From: Hypericum androsaemum
Taxonomy: Eukaryota; Streptophyta; Magnoliopsida; Malpighiales; Hypericaceae
Length of the DNA stretch: 64,000 nucleotides
Direction of reading: 5' to 3'
Assembly (NCBI GenBank): GCA_963995505.1
Contig: OZ023192.1
Location: 5,749,001-5,813,000, forward strand
This document shows positions 1 through 11,405 of this stretch, in pieces. Below the pieces are notes generated by a model. It did not search any database, was not told where the DNA came from, and saw only the letters and a list, made by a program, of their open reading frames with translations. The position numbers were made by a program, and so were the translations under genes. How positions within the stretch are numbered: position 1 is the stretch's first letter; each line of letters starts with the position of its first letter.

Positions 1-130
1 TGCCACTTGGGATCCCATTGTCTCAGTCTGAGACGTGCTTTGATATGAATGATATGTGTTTGATATGAATGATATGTGTGTATCGAGGAGGAGGATTTCT
101 TAAATAGGCGAGAGTGCTTCGGACAGAAAT
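1..130. other. Promoter-like segment, copy A of a diverged duplication
   Basis: This segment shares two blocks with a second place in the window. The block around GGATCCCATTGTCT recurs near 4186, and the block TTCTTAAATAGGCGAGAGT recurs near 8628 with one change. The second copy is split by the LINE at 4249-8573. A short direct repeat (TTTGATATGAATGATATGTG) lies between the blocks. The TTAAATAG core could be a TATA element, but I see no coding sequence after it. Confidence 0.35.
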
Positions 131-170
131 CAGGAATGGTCTCTAAATTATTAATAATTGTTGTAATAAT

Positions 171-597
171 TATGGTTTTAAAAAATACGGTCCGACCAGT
201 TGTCCGATCGGTTGGACCGTAAATCAGGTACAAGATCGGGTCATTTTTAGACTTTTGACCGGGGTCTGTATTAACCGGACCAAATCCTGTCGGACCGGCC
301 GATTTTGAGGTCCATCCTGACCGGTCAAAATTGAATTTTTTTGGTAGTTTTCGAAGAAAAAAATTGATTTGATAAGTTTATAGAATAATAAATAAGTAGA
401 TTTATAGAGTGGAGAGATAAAAAATTAAGTCTACTTTTTTTTGTATGGAAAATAAATCTATTTTAACATATATATATATATATATAATTTAAAATATTAA
501 AAAATAAAAATATTTTTGATCTGACCGGTCCGACAGACCGACCCGAAAAACGGTAGAAATTTCGGGTCGTAGCTCCGTGCCGGGTTTTAAAACCATG
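171..597. mobile_element. hAT-type MITE, CCGGTC family, copy 1
   Basis: The ends are inverted repeats (ATGGTTTTAAAA at the left, TTTTAAAACCAT at the right) flanked by 8-bp target duplications GTAATAAT and GTAATAAC (7 of 8). The subterminal parts are rich in GGTCCGACC and CCGGTC motifs shared with the elements at 32102, 42509 and 56938. There is no coding capacity, so movement must have depended on an autonomous hAT transposase. A TA tract sits inside at about 468-486. Confidence 0.82.
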
Positions 598-605
598 GTA
601 ATAAC

Positions 606-1737
606 TCATAAAAAAGAAGTTATAGTAACACATGCTAACTTTAATTATTTGAGCTATTCCACCATGTCGCATGTCACTTCATTGATATTATCCATGCGAT
701 ACGTCACTCCACTAATTTGAGAAAAAATGGACAGCTCACCAGCATTAAGATTCAATTCTGAATCGGGATGCATTTGATGGTGTCAAATCAAAAGCTATTG
801 GTGTGCCACACAAATTAAATTAATGATGTGACATGATGCACATATAAAATATGTGATGTAGAATGAGATGTGAATATAATTAATGACGTGATATGATAAC
901 TCAAGTAACTAGGATTAGGAGATTACATTTGATTTTCGGTGAGGTATAACTTTTGTGAGCTAATCAGAGAATTTAAAATCACAAGATAGTGATATGTCAA
1001 AACTCAAAACTATAAGGTACTAAAATGCACTTTAATATTAATTAAATAAAGTGGAAGACTTCTAGATAAATGTGAAGATCTTTGACTTCTAGATAATGAC
1101 TTCTAGATACGGCAACTGATATACTACTATTCATTTTATAACAGTGTTATTTAATTGAATAGCTTCTTGGCCGTGGATCGGGTTTTTTTTAATGGAACCG
1201 TGGATCGAATATTTATGTTAGGTTTTTTGTTAGGAGTATTTGGTCTTTTTGTAAATTTTCTTTTGGGTGTCAAATTGGTCTTTTTGTTTATATGTAATAA
1301 TAAATCTCACAAAATTTTTCTGTTTCTCTCTATTTTTCTTCCACTTCCTATGGTTGAGTTCTACTTCTCACGATATTATATGTAAAGTCTATCTAAACTT
1401 AAAACAGAATCTATCCAAAATATCATAGTTCTTATCAATAGAAACCATTACCATTTTTTAAGTTTAGCCAGGGTACCATAAATACCCCAACTTCTCTCTT
1501 GACATAAACTTTTTTTTTATGCCGAATAAAATATCATCTTCATAATAAGAGATTGGGAACGGATTGTACTATTCCGTTCCAAATAGAAAAGGGCAAAAAA
1601 GTCAATATAAGTTTAAGGGGTCACTTACGGTGAGAGAAAAAGGGGACAAAAAGGACAAAATATCCCCTTGCCACGCGCGCCTTGGAAAATGCAAGGAAGC
1701 TAAAAAGCAAGAGTGGCTGGATTTAAATGTGCGTATA

Positions 1738-1776
<39 letters not shown>

Positions 1777-1919
1777 GAAATTAGTTTTTTTAGGGGGATA
1801 GAAATTAGTTTTATATTATATACTACAGTGAATCAAACCAATATTCTGTAAAAATTAATATATTATTTAATATATTAGTTAATTTTTTATTAACAATATT
1901 ATTTAAATATTAATTATTT
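606..1919. other. AT-rich intergenic DNA, no gene seen
   Basis: I find no credible coding region, only short open frames of low complexity. A stretch near 1000-1040 resembles the end of a repeat also seen around 31400 (a 'ggtactaaa...tgcacttt' type sequence). A pure TA tract lies at 1734-1770. Confidence 0.5.
1734..1770. repeat. (TA)n microsatellite
   Basis: This is an alternating TA tract of about 37 bp with one TATG interruption. Open frames through it encode only an artificial Ile-Tyr run. Confidence 0.9.
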
Positions 1920-2354
1920 TATCGTAATCGGGCATACTCTTTAGTCGTAACCGGACAAGCCAATTGATTGATTAATTAATTATAAATTTTATTAAATTTA
2001 ACTTGGCATGCCATTAATAAATAATCAAACAAGCCATTTGACATAATCAAATGTGTGATTTTATCATAGACAGGTCTGCCATTTAGTTGTAACAACGGCA
2101 TGCCATTTTACCGTAACTGACCCTGCCATTTGGTCATTACCGAGCATATTTTTTTATTATAACTGGACATGTCATTTTATCGTATCAAGTCTGCCATTAT
2201 GTTATAACCGGGCACTCTGTTTATTGTAACCAGATATGCCATTTTATCGTATCCGAGCATGCCATTTTATCGTAACTGGACATGCCATTTATCGTAATCG
2301 GGTATGCCATTAGTCATAGCCGGACATGCCATTTTAACATAACCGGACATATCA
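1920..2354. repeat. Degenerate minisatellite, unit about 23-24 bp
   Basis: A unit close to CATGCCATTTTATCGTAACC is repeated about 15 times with many substitutions and a few larger length changes. The best conserved part is 2180-2350. The array ends exactly where the MULE at 2364 begins, so the transposon inserted into or beside it. Confidence 0.75.
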
Positions 2355-2363
2355 TTTAATTTA

Positions 2364-3662
2364 GGGCAAATTACCCTCACGTCCTTGACCTTTGGTCAGC
2401 CTCCCCCTAATGTCCTTGACTTTTGGAAAAAGATTATCCCGTCCCTAAGTTTTGATGATAATAGACTATTGGGTTCCTGGAGCCAGAATATTCCATATTC
2501 TTCGACGATACCCTATTTGAAAAGACCAAAATGCTCTTCCTTGTTAAAAATCTTCATCCTCTTCCTGGAAATCAAAACTTTTCAATTAAAAATAAAAATC
2601 AACAAAACGAATCTTCATCTCCGTCCTCAAATTTTCATCTTCGTCTCCAAATCTTCTTCCCCAAATCTTCTTTAAGAATTTACCAAGAAACAAAAAACTC
2701 ACAAGAATAAAAAATCCAGAAAATAAAAACCCACAAAAACCCAAATCTTCTTCTCCTTCGTTGCTCGCCGACGAGGACTTGGACGAGAGGATGCCCTCCG
2801 CTTGCAACTGGAGCTCTCGTCGACATCCTTTGTAACTCCTGGGACTCTGACTCTCGCAACACTCTCCTTCTGTAGAACCTTCCTCCCGTCGACGTCCTTT
2901 GTAACCACCACGAAGGTCGAGGCGGTGCAGACCGTCCCGCCGGCAATACCAGTCCCAACAGCAGTGCACTTGGCAGGATCCACGGGGCTCACAGGCCATT
3001 GCAAGAGTCAAAGTCCGGGGACCTTCGGGCTTGGCAGAGACGGGGATCTACAGGGCCTCCGTGGCCCACTTGCTCGTCTCTATCTCGGCTGCCTCATCTC
3101 CATTGCGGCTGCCTCGTCTTCGTCTTGGTACCATCGTCTCCATCCAACGGCCTCGTCTCTAGTCTGCCCCTTCGAAAGTTAGGGAAGAAGTGGACCAGGA
3201 GTGGGAAACCTGGGTTTTAGGTCTCCAACGCGGCGGTCTCCAATGTTTTGGGTTTCTAAGTTTGAGGGATTAGAAATTAAATGTATTAATTGGATGTTTC
3301 TGGGTTAGGGAAAAAGAGGACCAGGAATAGTTTAGTTGTACACAATTAATTATATTTTTTTGATTGGGTTTAATTGGATATTTTTAGTATTTAGCTAGTT
3401 GAGTGTTCTTGTTATTAATTGAAATGAAATGTGAGGAAGAAGGAGTTGAAGGTAGAAGAAGAGAGAATTTTTTTTTATTTTTTAAAGTGAGATATTTTGA
3501 TCATTTCAAGTGGGGGTTCACCGGAGAAAAATGAATATTCCGGCTCCAGGGACCTGAGAATCTATTATCTTCAAAATTTAGGGACGAGACAATCATTTTC
3601 CAAAAGTCAGGGACCCTAGGTGGAGGCTGACCAAAGGTCAGGGATGTGAGAGTAATTTGCCC
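2364..3662. mobile_element. Mutator-like element with GC-rich cargo, family 1 copy 1
   Basis: Terminal inverted repeats of roughly 145 bp start GGGCAAATTAC and end GTAATTTGCCC. They are flanked by a perfect 9-bp target duplication TTTAATTTA (2355-2363 and 3663-3671), the Mutator hallmark. The interior, about 2740-3250, is much more GC-rich than its surroundings and has overlapping open frames on both strands, but no transposase. This layout matches Pack-MULEs, which carry fragments of host genes; I do not recognise the source gene. The element at 54596 shares the termini but has a different interior. Confidence 0.88.
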
Positions 3663-3671
3663 TTTAATTTA

Positions 3672-4248
3672 TTATAAATTTTATTAAATATTATGATAAC
3701 ATTATAAATTTATTATAATTTAATGCTATGTAAATTTAGGTGAAATTACTTCCGATTAATCATCCGTAAAAAAAAAAAAAATAATAAAAGCTACACATCA
3801 CGCTTAATGCTGCGTCATTTGGAATAAAGCAATTAATCATTTAATGATGTGTCATTGAGAAGGAAAAAATTAATAAACAAATAAAAAAGGAAGGGGAAAA
3901 GGCTGCTACGCCTGTGGACCAGGAGGAAAAAATATTGATGTTGATGTGGCATTTCGCACGTATCAAGTGGCCGCAAATACCATAATTACCCCTAATAGTA
4001 ATGGACCGTTGGATCTTCGTGCATCTTTTTCAGAGCCAATCAACGGTTGGAATTTAATCCCCCATCATCCAGGAGATGAGGCAACCTCCGCACTGAATCC
4101 GAGGCCCATAATAACTAAGCAAATAGTTACAACAAAGAAAAGAAAATTCTGGGTGAGGCGGGTTTTTGTAATTTTCCACTTAGGATCCCAGTGTCTGAGG
4201 TGCGTTATTTTTTAGAATCAAAGGGATAATAGCTCCAATGGCGGATAT
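3672..4248. other. Intergenic DNA and left half of duplicated segment copy B
   Basis: No gene is supported. The part near 3945-4180 has moderately balanced base composition and an open frame of 89 codons without recognisable domains, so it may be an old promoter or 5' region. The block at about 4178-4208 matches copy A at the window start. The last 15 bases (4234-4248) are the left target duplication of the LINE. Confidence 0.4.
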
Positions 4249-7200
4249 TTTTTCCTGAGAAATCAACCACTTCATATATATTACGCATGTAAGACCATGC
4301 CATAGACTCGATGGTCTGCCGGTAAGTCAGTACACAAAGGAACCCGTAAGTTCACGGGAAAGTCATTACACAAAAGGACCCGAAGGTCCGCAGGTGGATG
4401 ATATTTCTAATTGGGTGCACAAATCCCCCTCAACGATCGTGTTGCGACCCAATTGGCAACCTCATTAGCCAACTGTGGTATAAAACAAAGCTTACATTTC
4501 TTAAGAAGGCTAAAATTAAGCTTCAACAAGAGTGCATGATTCTCCACAGTCCAATCAATGCACCTCGACTTCCCGTTGATGAAGTTTACTGAAATTTGGC
4601 AATCAGACTGGATGATCATCTCAATGTCCGAAAACTGAAGGTTGATCAGCTCCAAGGCCAAAGAAACTGCCTCTAACTCGGCTTGCAGAATTAGTTCGTG
4701 TGGACTTGTGATGACCACCAACAATGTGGCCTAAGTTGTTTCTAGCAACTACAGCTAGACCCGCGCATTGATCATCTTTGTGTCAAGCAGCATCGCAGTT
4801 CACTATCACCCCTAGATCATGAGGTGGGTGCCATTTCTAGCCTTCTGTAGCAGTTATGGTTTGAGCAGGAGAGAAACTTCTTTCGAAAAACACAGCTGCA
4901 TTTTGTACAGAGTTGTGCAGCTCCTCCTGAGTTGAATTCTGGGCAGAAGTGTTGTGCTGGGCAGACTCCACTCATCCCAGGCTTTACACGTCCTTTGGAT
5001 TGTTAAGTCAGGTTGGGGTATGATTTCTTCAAAGTTAGCAGAGTTTATGGACTCCTTAACCTGCCCACAAATGAAGACAATTAGTGTGATCAAATTAGAT
5101 TTCCCAGCTTGTAGCTTGAAACCATGAGCAAAAGGAGGTATAAATTTCCAAGTTTGATCGATAGTTTAGTGGGCTACAGAGCCAAGTAGCATGGGCATGT
5201 GGGCACCCCAAGATCACATGGAGGATTGATTCACTCCCAAAGCCACATAATGAGCACGAAGCATCAGAACCCAAATATCAATGGTGCATAGTTACTGCAG
5301 TTGGTATGTTTCCTGTGGATAGCCTCCAGATGAAGTGCTTCAATTTTGGTGGAACATTGAGGTTCCAAACAGACTTCCAGTAACCAGTTGAATATGCACC
5401 TGTAAAATTAATAAGATTATGGTCTGAATGCAATTGTCTCCAGAGGAGATATCACACTCTCATAGTGTAATTTCCATCAGTTGCCTTCGACCAAATAGCC
5501 TTGTATGTGCTTTCATCACAAGTAATTTTCAAATTGTAAATGGCACTTCATTCCTGCGCATCAAATAAAATATTAAGCATATTAGGATTCGACTCCCTAG
5601 AGTTCTCATCAACAAAATTAATAACTTTATCCAAGGTCAAGTTAATTGGTTTCCCAAATCTGATTTATTTGAACTCGTCATTCAATAGCCATGGGTCAGA
5701 CCAAATATTAATGGTGTGGCCATTGCCAATTCTCCAACAAGCATCTTCCTTGATGAATTCCTCGCCTCCATAAATGTTTTTCCACATCTACAAGCCTTTT
5801 CTACCTAGCGAGGCCTGCAAAAAAGATGCATTGGGAAAATATATTCCTTTTAATTTTTTTGCGCACAAGAGGTTTGGGTTTAAAAAAAATCCTCCAAGCT
5901 TGCTTTCCTAGGAGATCATTCATCTCCTTGAACCCCAAACACCCAGGACCTTTGGATCGTGTAAGTTTTTGCCAAGAAAGCCAATGCATCTTACGATGAT
6001 CAGTATCTCCACCCCACCAGAATCTAGCAAGAACACTGTTAAGTTTAGCGCAGAAAGATTTAGGAAACTTAACACATTGCATGGCATAGGTGGGTATTGA
6101 CAAGAGAATAGCCTTAATCATAATTTCCCTGCCAGCATTTGACAACAGTCACTGTTTCCATGATTGAGCTCTTCGAATCACACGATCCAGTATAAAGTTT
6201 AAAGCCTTTACCTTTGAAGATCCCCAAAGAGATGGTAATCCAAGGTATCTGTCCTGATCTCCCATCTCCTGCATACCAAGAATAGATAGAATATGTGCTC
6301 TACTAGTAGGAACCAAGCCTTTGCTAAATTGAACATTTGACTTAACTAAGTTGAAGTGCTGACCAGAGCCTCTTGCAAAACTGTCAAGCAATTTCTTGAA
6401 AGCAATGGCCTCTTTTTTAGTTGCTTTGCCAAACAATAGAGTTTCATCAACGAATAAGACATGGATCAAAATAGGACAATTGATATTCAATTTCAAACCA
6501 GAAATACCCCTCCTCTGCTGTGCCATGTTAATGTACTATGAAAATGCCTCAGAAATAAGAAGAAAAAGAAAGGGTGATATAAGATCACCCTATCTGTTTC
6601 CTCGTGAAGGATTGATCCAAGGTAAAGGTTACCATTGAGGATCACAGCATACAAAAATGAGCGAATACATGAAATGATACAGTTAATCCATTCCAAAGGA
6701 AAGCCCATCTTTTCCATTACATTTTGCAAGAAAGTCTTGCTTACAAGATCATAGGCTTTTCGAAGATCAAGTTTTAAAGCATAGCCCCCGGTGTTTTACC
6801 TTTCCATTTGCTCAAATTATAAAAGGCTTCATGTGCGACAATAATATTATCATATATGCTTCTTCCTTTAATAAAAGCACCTTAGAATCTTAGAATATAC
6901 TTTATAAGCATAGTTACATAAACTAATAGGCCTAAAGTGAGAGATGCGCTCAGGTTTGTTATATTTAAGGATGAGAACAATGTATGTTATGTTAAACATA
7001 GTAGGCACGCATTCAGAGTTAAAGCACTCCATAACAGCATTCTTCAATTCATGCCCCATTATATCCCAATATTTATGGAAGAAGATACTTGAGTAGCCAT
7101 CGGGGCCTGGAGCTTTCAGGCTGTCCATCTGGGAGGTCGCTTGCTTAATTTCTTCTGGTGTTAGTAGTCTGCATAGGTCATTTCGCATCTCCGGAGTAAC

Positions 7201-8573
7201 GGTCTCAGAGATGCACTCAATAATCAGCTCTGCATCATTAGAGACATCAGCAGAATACAATAATCTTGTACAGTTAGATGACCACTAACGCTAATCCACC
7301 ACTCTCGCCTTGAGAATCAACATACCATGAATTCTGAAACTTGCATTTTCTTCGCATTTTGTCAACTTTTTTCACATTTCTTTGTCTGGTCTTCATCAGG
7401 AAAACCATAGCAGGCATGCACTTCTTAATGAGTCCCTCAAGGACTCTAATTATTGGGGCTTGGCCCAAACCCTGACAGTTTCACAAAATACAAATCATTC
7501 CTGGGTGGGTGGCCTTGAGGCTACCACCCTTGCCTTCTCATTTTGGATTATTGGAGAAACATCTTTACTATCAGTACCACTGGTTGAGACTGGCAGAACA
7601 AGGATTGAGCCTACAGGTTTCTTGATCTTCACTAGAAGGAAGAACTTCCAGGGAGGGCCCCTCTGAGACACCAGGGACATCGGGGGAGCTGCCGGAATGC
7701 CCTTAATAAAACCAGCCACATCAGGGGGTGGGGTAGATGCCGCCTCTAGAAAGGAGTCAGAGTGGTGGGGTTGAGATTTTTAGAAAGGGGATTAGTTTGA
7801 GGTATTCAAGTTTCTGGACCTAGTTAAGGGAAGGATTAATGGTGAAGACAGGTGTTCCGAGGGTCGTTTATGCTGGGTCAATGGTGGGCAAATTTTTGGT
7901 TGGATTTTTATTGTAGATTGGGCTTCTAATTTTTTTTGGGTGAGATTTAAATTGTTTCCACAATTTTAGATCTTAGACGGTCATGAGATTCGATCCTCCC
8001 ACCTTATGCTTAAGGACTGACACTGTATCCATCAGACCATACATGAATTGGTGATTGGGCTTCTAGTTTGGGTGTTGTTAAAGTGTTTTCGGCTTTCGAT
8101 TTATGGGCTGTAGTGTCACAGATTTGTTGGGATTTGGTAGGTATTGGAGAAGGTAAGACGGGGATGGGCTTGTGATGTGGCTGTTGGAGTGGGATTTGTA
8201 AAAGTTGTTTCTAGATCGGTAGTGGGATGTGAGGTGGCAGTTGGAATAATTATAGATTGGTGGGTCATGTGTAGGGGGGTAGGTAATGTGAGTAGGGGTG
8301 GAAGATATAGGGGGAACATATTTGATTTTGGTAGAGGGCGTGGGTGGAGTAGGTGTCTTAGGGTGTAGGTACTATGAAGGTAAAGTGGGTGGATCTGTGG
8401 CAGGGGGATGGGGTAGCTATGCTAGGTGAGGTGACGGGATAGAGACCTGCTCTCCGAAATCATCATGAAGCTGTTGAAAAGCTGAGTTACCTGACACAGA
8501 CGACCCAGCCTTCCTTGGTTCCTGCACAACCGTCATTTTTGCTTCCGACTGTTCATCATCCCCTTTTTTTTAA
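4249..8573 (-). mobile_element. LINE (L1-type) retrotransposon, broken
   Basis: The element lies on the minus strand with its 3' poly-A end (a T run) at the left. It is bounded by a 15-bp target duplication TCCAATGGCGGATAT (4234-4248) and TCCAATGGCAGATAT (8574-8588), one mismatch. Read on the minus strand it holds a poorly preserved 5' part rich in Pro and Thr codons (about 7740-8560), then endonuclease, reverse transcriptase, zinc-finger and RNase H regions. The usual first-ORF nucleic-acid-binding domain is not visible, so it may be truncated at the 5' end. Confidence 0.9.
4395..7730 (-). pseudogene. LINE ORF2 remnant: endonuclease, reverse transcriptase, RNase H
   Basis: Reading from right to left, conserved blocks appear in order: an endonuclease start with GQAPIIRVLEGLIKKCMP (7274-7468); a reverse-transcriptase N-terminal part with LKAPGPDGYSSIFFHKYW and HFRPISLCN (6868-7260); the central part (6493-6729); the palm region with HVLFVDETLLFG (6149-6526); the thumb and connection (5801-6145); and RNase H with QAELEAVSLALELI, QSDCQISVNFI and ANEVANWVA (4407-4724). 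The catalytic pair that is normally (F/Y)ADD reads FVDE. Stops and frame changes separate every block, and much of the endonuclease between 7260 and 7274 is missing. The copy cannot make a working protein. Confidence 0.88.
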
Positions 8574-8588
8574 TCCAATGGCAGATAT

Positions 8589-9330
8589 CATAGCTAGTGT
8601 ATGAAACGTGCTGTGGAGGGAGCTGATTTCTTAAATAGACGAGAGTAGTGGTAACATGGAAAAATGTGATTCACCCAGATAAAAGACTGATGATGATACT
8701 TGATATGCGTGATTCATAAATTGATTTGGGAAACTTATTATAAGTAGTGCAAATTTTCTTTGAGGTTAGATTGGGAAATGCAAAGGCTCTTTGACTTAGG
8801 ACTGATGATGCATTGTCTAAGTGGTAAGAGGATAGATGGTGGGCAAGATTCATATTGCCGTATTTCAATTTTTCGTAGGTTTTGGCAGTTACAACGTATG
8901 CACTATTTTTTTCTGTCGCTAGTTTTTTTTCTCAAGATTTCATAGTGGCAGAGTTTGTTTCCTGCGGCTGCGGCTGCAACCTTATATAGTCTTGTACATG
9001 ACAGTAGTTGGGCGCCGCTACTAGTAGATGTAGAATAAATTTATTCTTAAATACCCGCTTGTGGTATAGCATGAGCACGGAAGCAATTTTTTGGGTCTCA
9101 ATTTTGATGTTACTTTATTTTATTAATAAAAGCTTCATCTATTAAAAAAAGATAAGACAAAATAGTCATAATGTTTGAAGAAATTCATTAATAAGAATAC
9201 TCTAGTATTGTTTAATCCCTAAAGTTTTGTAAATTAACTCATCAGTCCCTAAATTCATTTTAAGTGCTAAAAATCCACCTATTGGGTTTATCATTCATAA
9301 GTCCAATACAACTTATATGACTAGCCTAAC
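8589..9330. other. Right half of duplicated segment copy B, then AT-rich DNA
   Basis: The first 60 bases continue copy B (CTTAAATAGACGAGAGT near 8631). After that I see no gene or well-defined repeat, only short open frames without domain signals. Confidence 0.4.
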
Positions 9331-9819
9331 ATATTACATGCCCTCCCTTCAAAAGAACATTTTCCCCAAGGTTTAAGAAACGTCGAAGTTAGTAACTCGA
9401 GCTCGCGTATCTGTCACACTATGTCGCATCTCCTGAAGAGTACTGACCATAAGCAAAGTAGTCACAATTGCCCCGGCCACCCGAAACATATTTTCTCGGT
9501 CAGAGTTCTTGTCATTGTTGTGTAATGTAGGGTAGACAATCAATCTGGATTGAGAGACCAGCCCTTGCCTTGTCTTTTACTTAATTCTTGCAGCAACATG
9601 TACCAAGGACACAACTTCCTTAGATACATCATCACCTTGCTTTCGGACAACAAGACTTCCAACCGATCTCTAAAAGGTTTTTACAGGCTCCAAGAAGGAC
9701 AATTTCAATGATTTGGACCACAAAATACATGATGGCAACATGATCCTTGGTAAGCCTTTGAACAACTAATTCCTTCACAAATGGGGCCATATTTTAACAT
9801 AGAGCCAATGATCAACTCT
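9330..9819 (-). pseudogene. Degenerate retrotransposon fragment
   Basis: On the minus strand short open stretches (for example a piece reading GAIVTTLLMVSTLQEM) alternate with stops. The composition and position suggest old retroelement DNA that was interrupted by the LTR element starting at 9820. No catalytic motif survives, so the assignment is weak. It may belong with the gag remnant at 18908-19970. Confidence 0.3.
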
Positions 9820-11392
9820 TGATGTACGCAAAATTGTGAGCAATTAAACGCACAAGCAAATAGTATAGTGGTAAGTAGGGTTCTTAGAACTGAGGGTTGA
9901 ACACGAAATCAATGCAAATAATTATGTGAAGCGAGAGAATTAAAAGATTGTAAAGATTGCAGGTAAATAAATGAAATCAGAAACGCAAATAAAAGATGAG
10001 TTGTAAATCAATGGAGATAAACGAGCACGATACCCTTATGGACTACCCACCTATATCGAGACTATGGTTTTTATGAAGTTCTAACTAGTACCCGTAGTGT
10101 TCTAATGCATCTCCCTAACGCTTCCGCTCATTATGATGACAAAACTAAGCTAGAGTAGTTCATGATTACTAATCAATGCATCCGCTCATTAATTCGACCA
10201 AGAATTAAACTAAACTCAATTATGAAGTTAACTCCTATCGGGTTATCCCTTAGTATCAAGATTCCTCATTAATACCTTAAGACATGTCAATTGACTCTTC
10301 CGTTGATTCTAATGCCTTCCGGTCTATTATTATCAACTAAAATCATAATCTAAGTGATCAAGTTAGATTAAGCATTAAGATCATCAATTGACAACTACTA
10401 CGAAAGATAATCAAACCATAGCTAACATAGACGAGTAATCACATAATTAGGGTATCGCACTCACAAGAGAACTACTCGCTAAGCATGTTAACAAAGCACA
10501 AAAAATTAACGAAGAACATGATAGCAATTAACATAAAGGTAGAGGTAGAGAAAGCTTAGTCGCGATGATCAAGCTTTGCCAATCCTTTCCCCGTGCTAAC
10601 TGGAACCGTCCCTTTATTAAGCTCTAAAGGCTATTCTCAATTCTGCAAGTAGTAACGTCTTTAAAAACCTAAGAGACTAAGGCCTATATATAGCCAAAAG
10701 TCTAACACGAAAATAGGAAAACCTAGAGGGGTTTAACCTGAACTAGAAGTCTTGCTAGCCAAGTAATAATATAATTACGGTCCTAAGGCCAAAATAAGAG
10801 GCTAAGAGTCGAATACTTCTTAAACGAGTCAAATTTCTAACTAGATACGAAGTCCGAAATAAGCTGACATCGGGCAACTTGCGGCCGCTAGTTGATTAGC
10901 GATCGCAATTTAGGTCTTTGATTAACATTCTGTATCCCCTCACTAGCGGCCGCTAGTTGATTAGCGATGGGGAGGCCTTCCAACTTCACTGGCGGCCGCT
11001 AGTTTAACTCCCCGTCGCTAGTTGGGCTGCACAGCTTCATTGAATCTTCGTATTTTCCATTTTTGTACCTCTTATGCTCCGAATTTGGCTTCCACTATAA
11101 AAGAAAAAATGTAGATCTTTCTTCAAGCTTTCCAAAGGTATCTTATTTGATACAATCGGACACTCGAGAAAAAAGTTATGACTCTTGCAATATGGTATCT
11201 CGAAATCACCCCTCCAATAACCTTCATTGAGCTCCAATTTCCTACAAAATATGACAATGGGTAGAATTCCATTTCCGAACATAAATATACTAAATCGATC
11301 ATAGGACTTAACATGACATGATAAATATAACTCAAAACATGACTAAACACGCGCGAACATATGACAAAACATGAGCGTTTACACACTCATCA
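9820..11392 (-). repeat. 3' LTR of the gag-protease element
   Basis: On the plus strand it starts TGATGTACGC and ends CTCATCA, so the ends form the inverted pair TGATG/CATCA. It is nearly identical to the right LTR apart from scattered substitutions, which points to a fairly recent insertion. It contains several copies of a GCGGCCGCTAGTT motif between about 10880 and 11030. Confidence 0.88.
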
Positions 11393-11405
11393 TACCCCCA
11401 CACTT
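11393..11405 (-). other. Polypurine tract of the gag-protease element
   Basis: Read on the minus strand this is AAGTGTGGGGGTA directly before the 3' LTR, the place where plus-strand DNA synthesis is primed. The same motif occurs a second time at about 12827-12839. Confidence 0.7.

Noticed and set aside
1920..2354. CRISPR-like array
   Set aside because: The units are contiguous and degenerate without constant-length unique spacers, and the genome is a plant nuclear one.
2586..3220. Five overlapping open frames on both strands
   Set aside because: They lie inside the cargo of a MULE; open frames on both strands reflect GC-rich composition and none shows a domain.
7740..8450. Independent genes in the Pro/Thr-rich open frames on both strands
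   Set aside because: The stretch lies between the LINE target duplications and is low-complexity 5' sequence of that element.
9820..9830. Target duplication of the gag-protease element
   Set aside because: The left flank ACTCT has no partner at the right because the right LTR end is lost, so no duplication is claimed.
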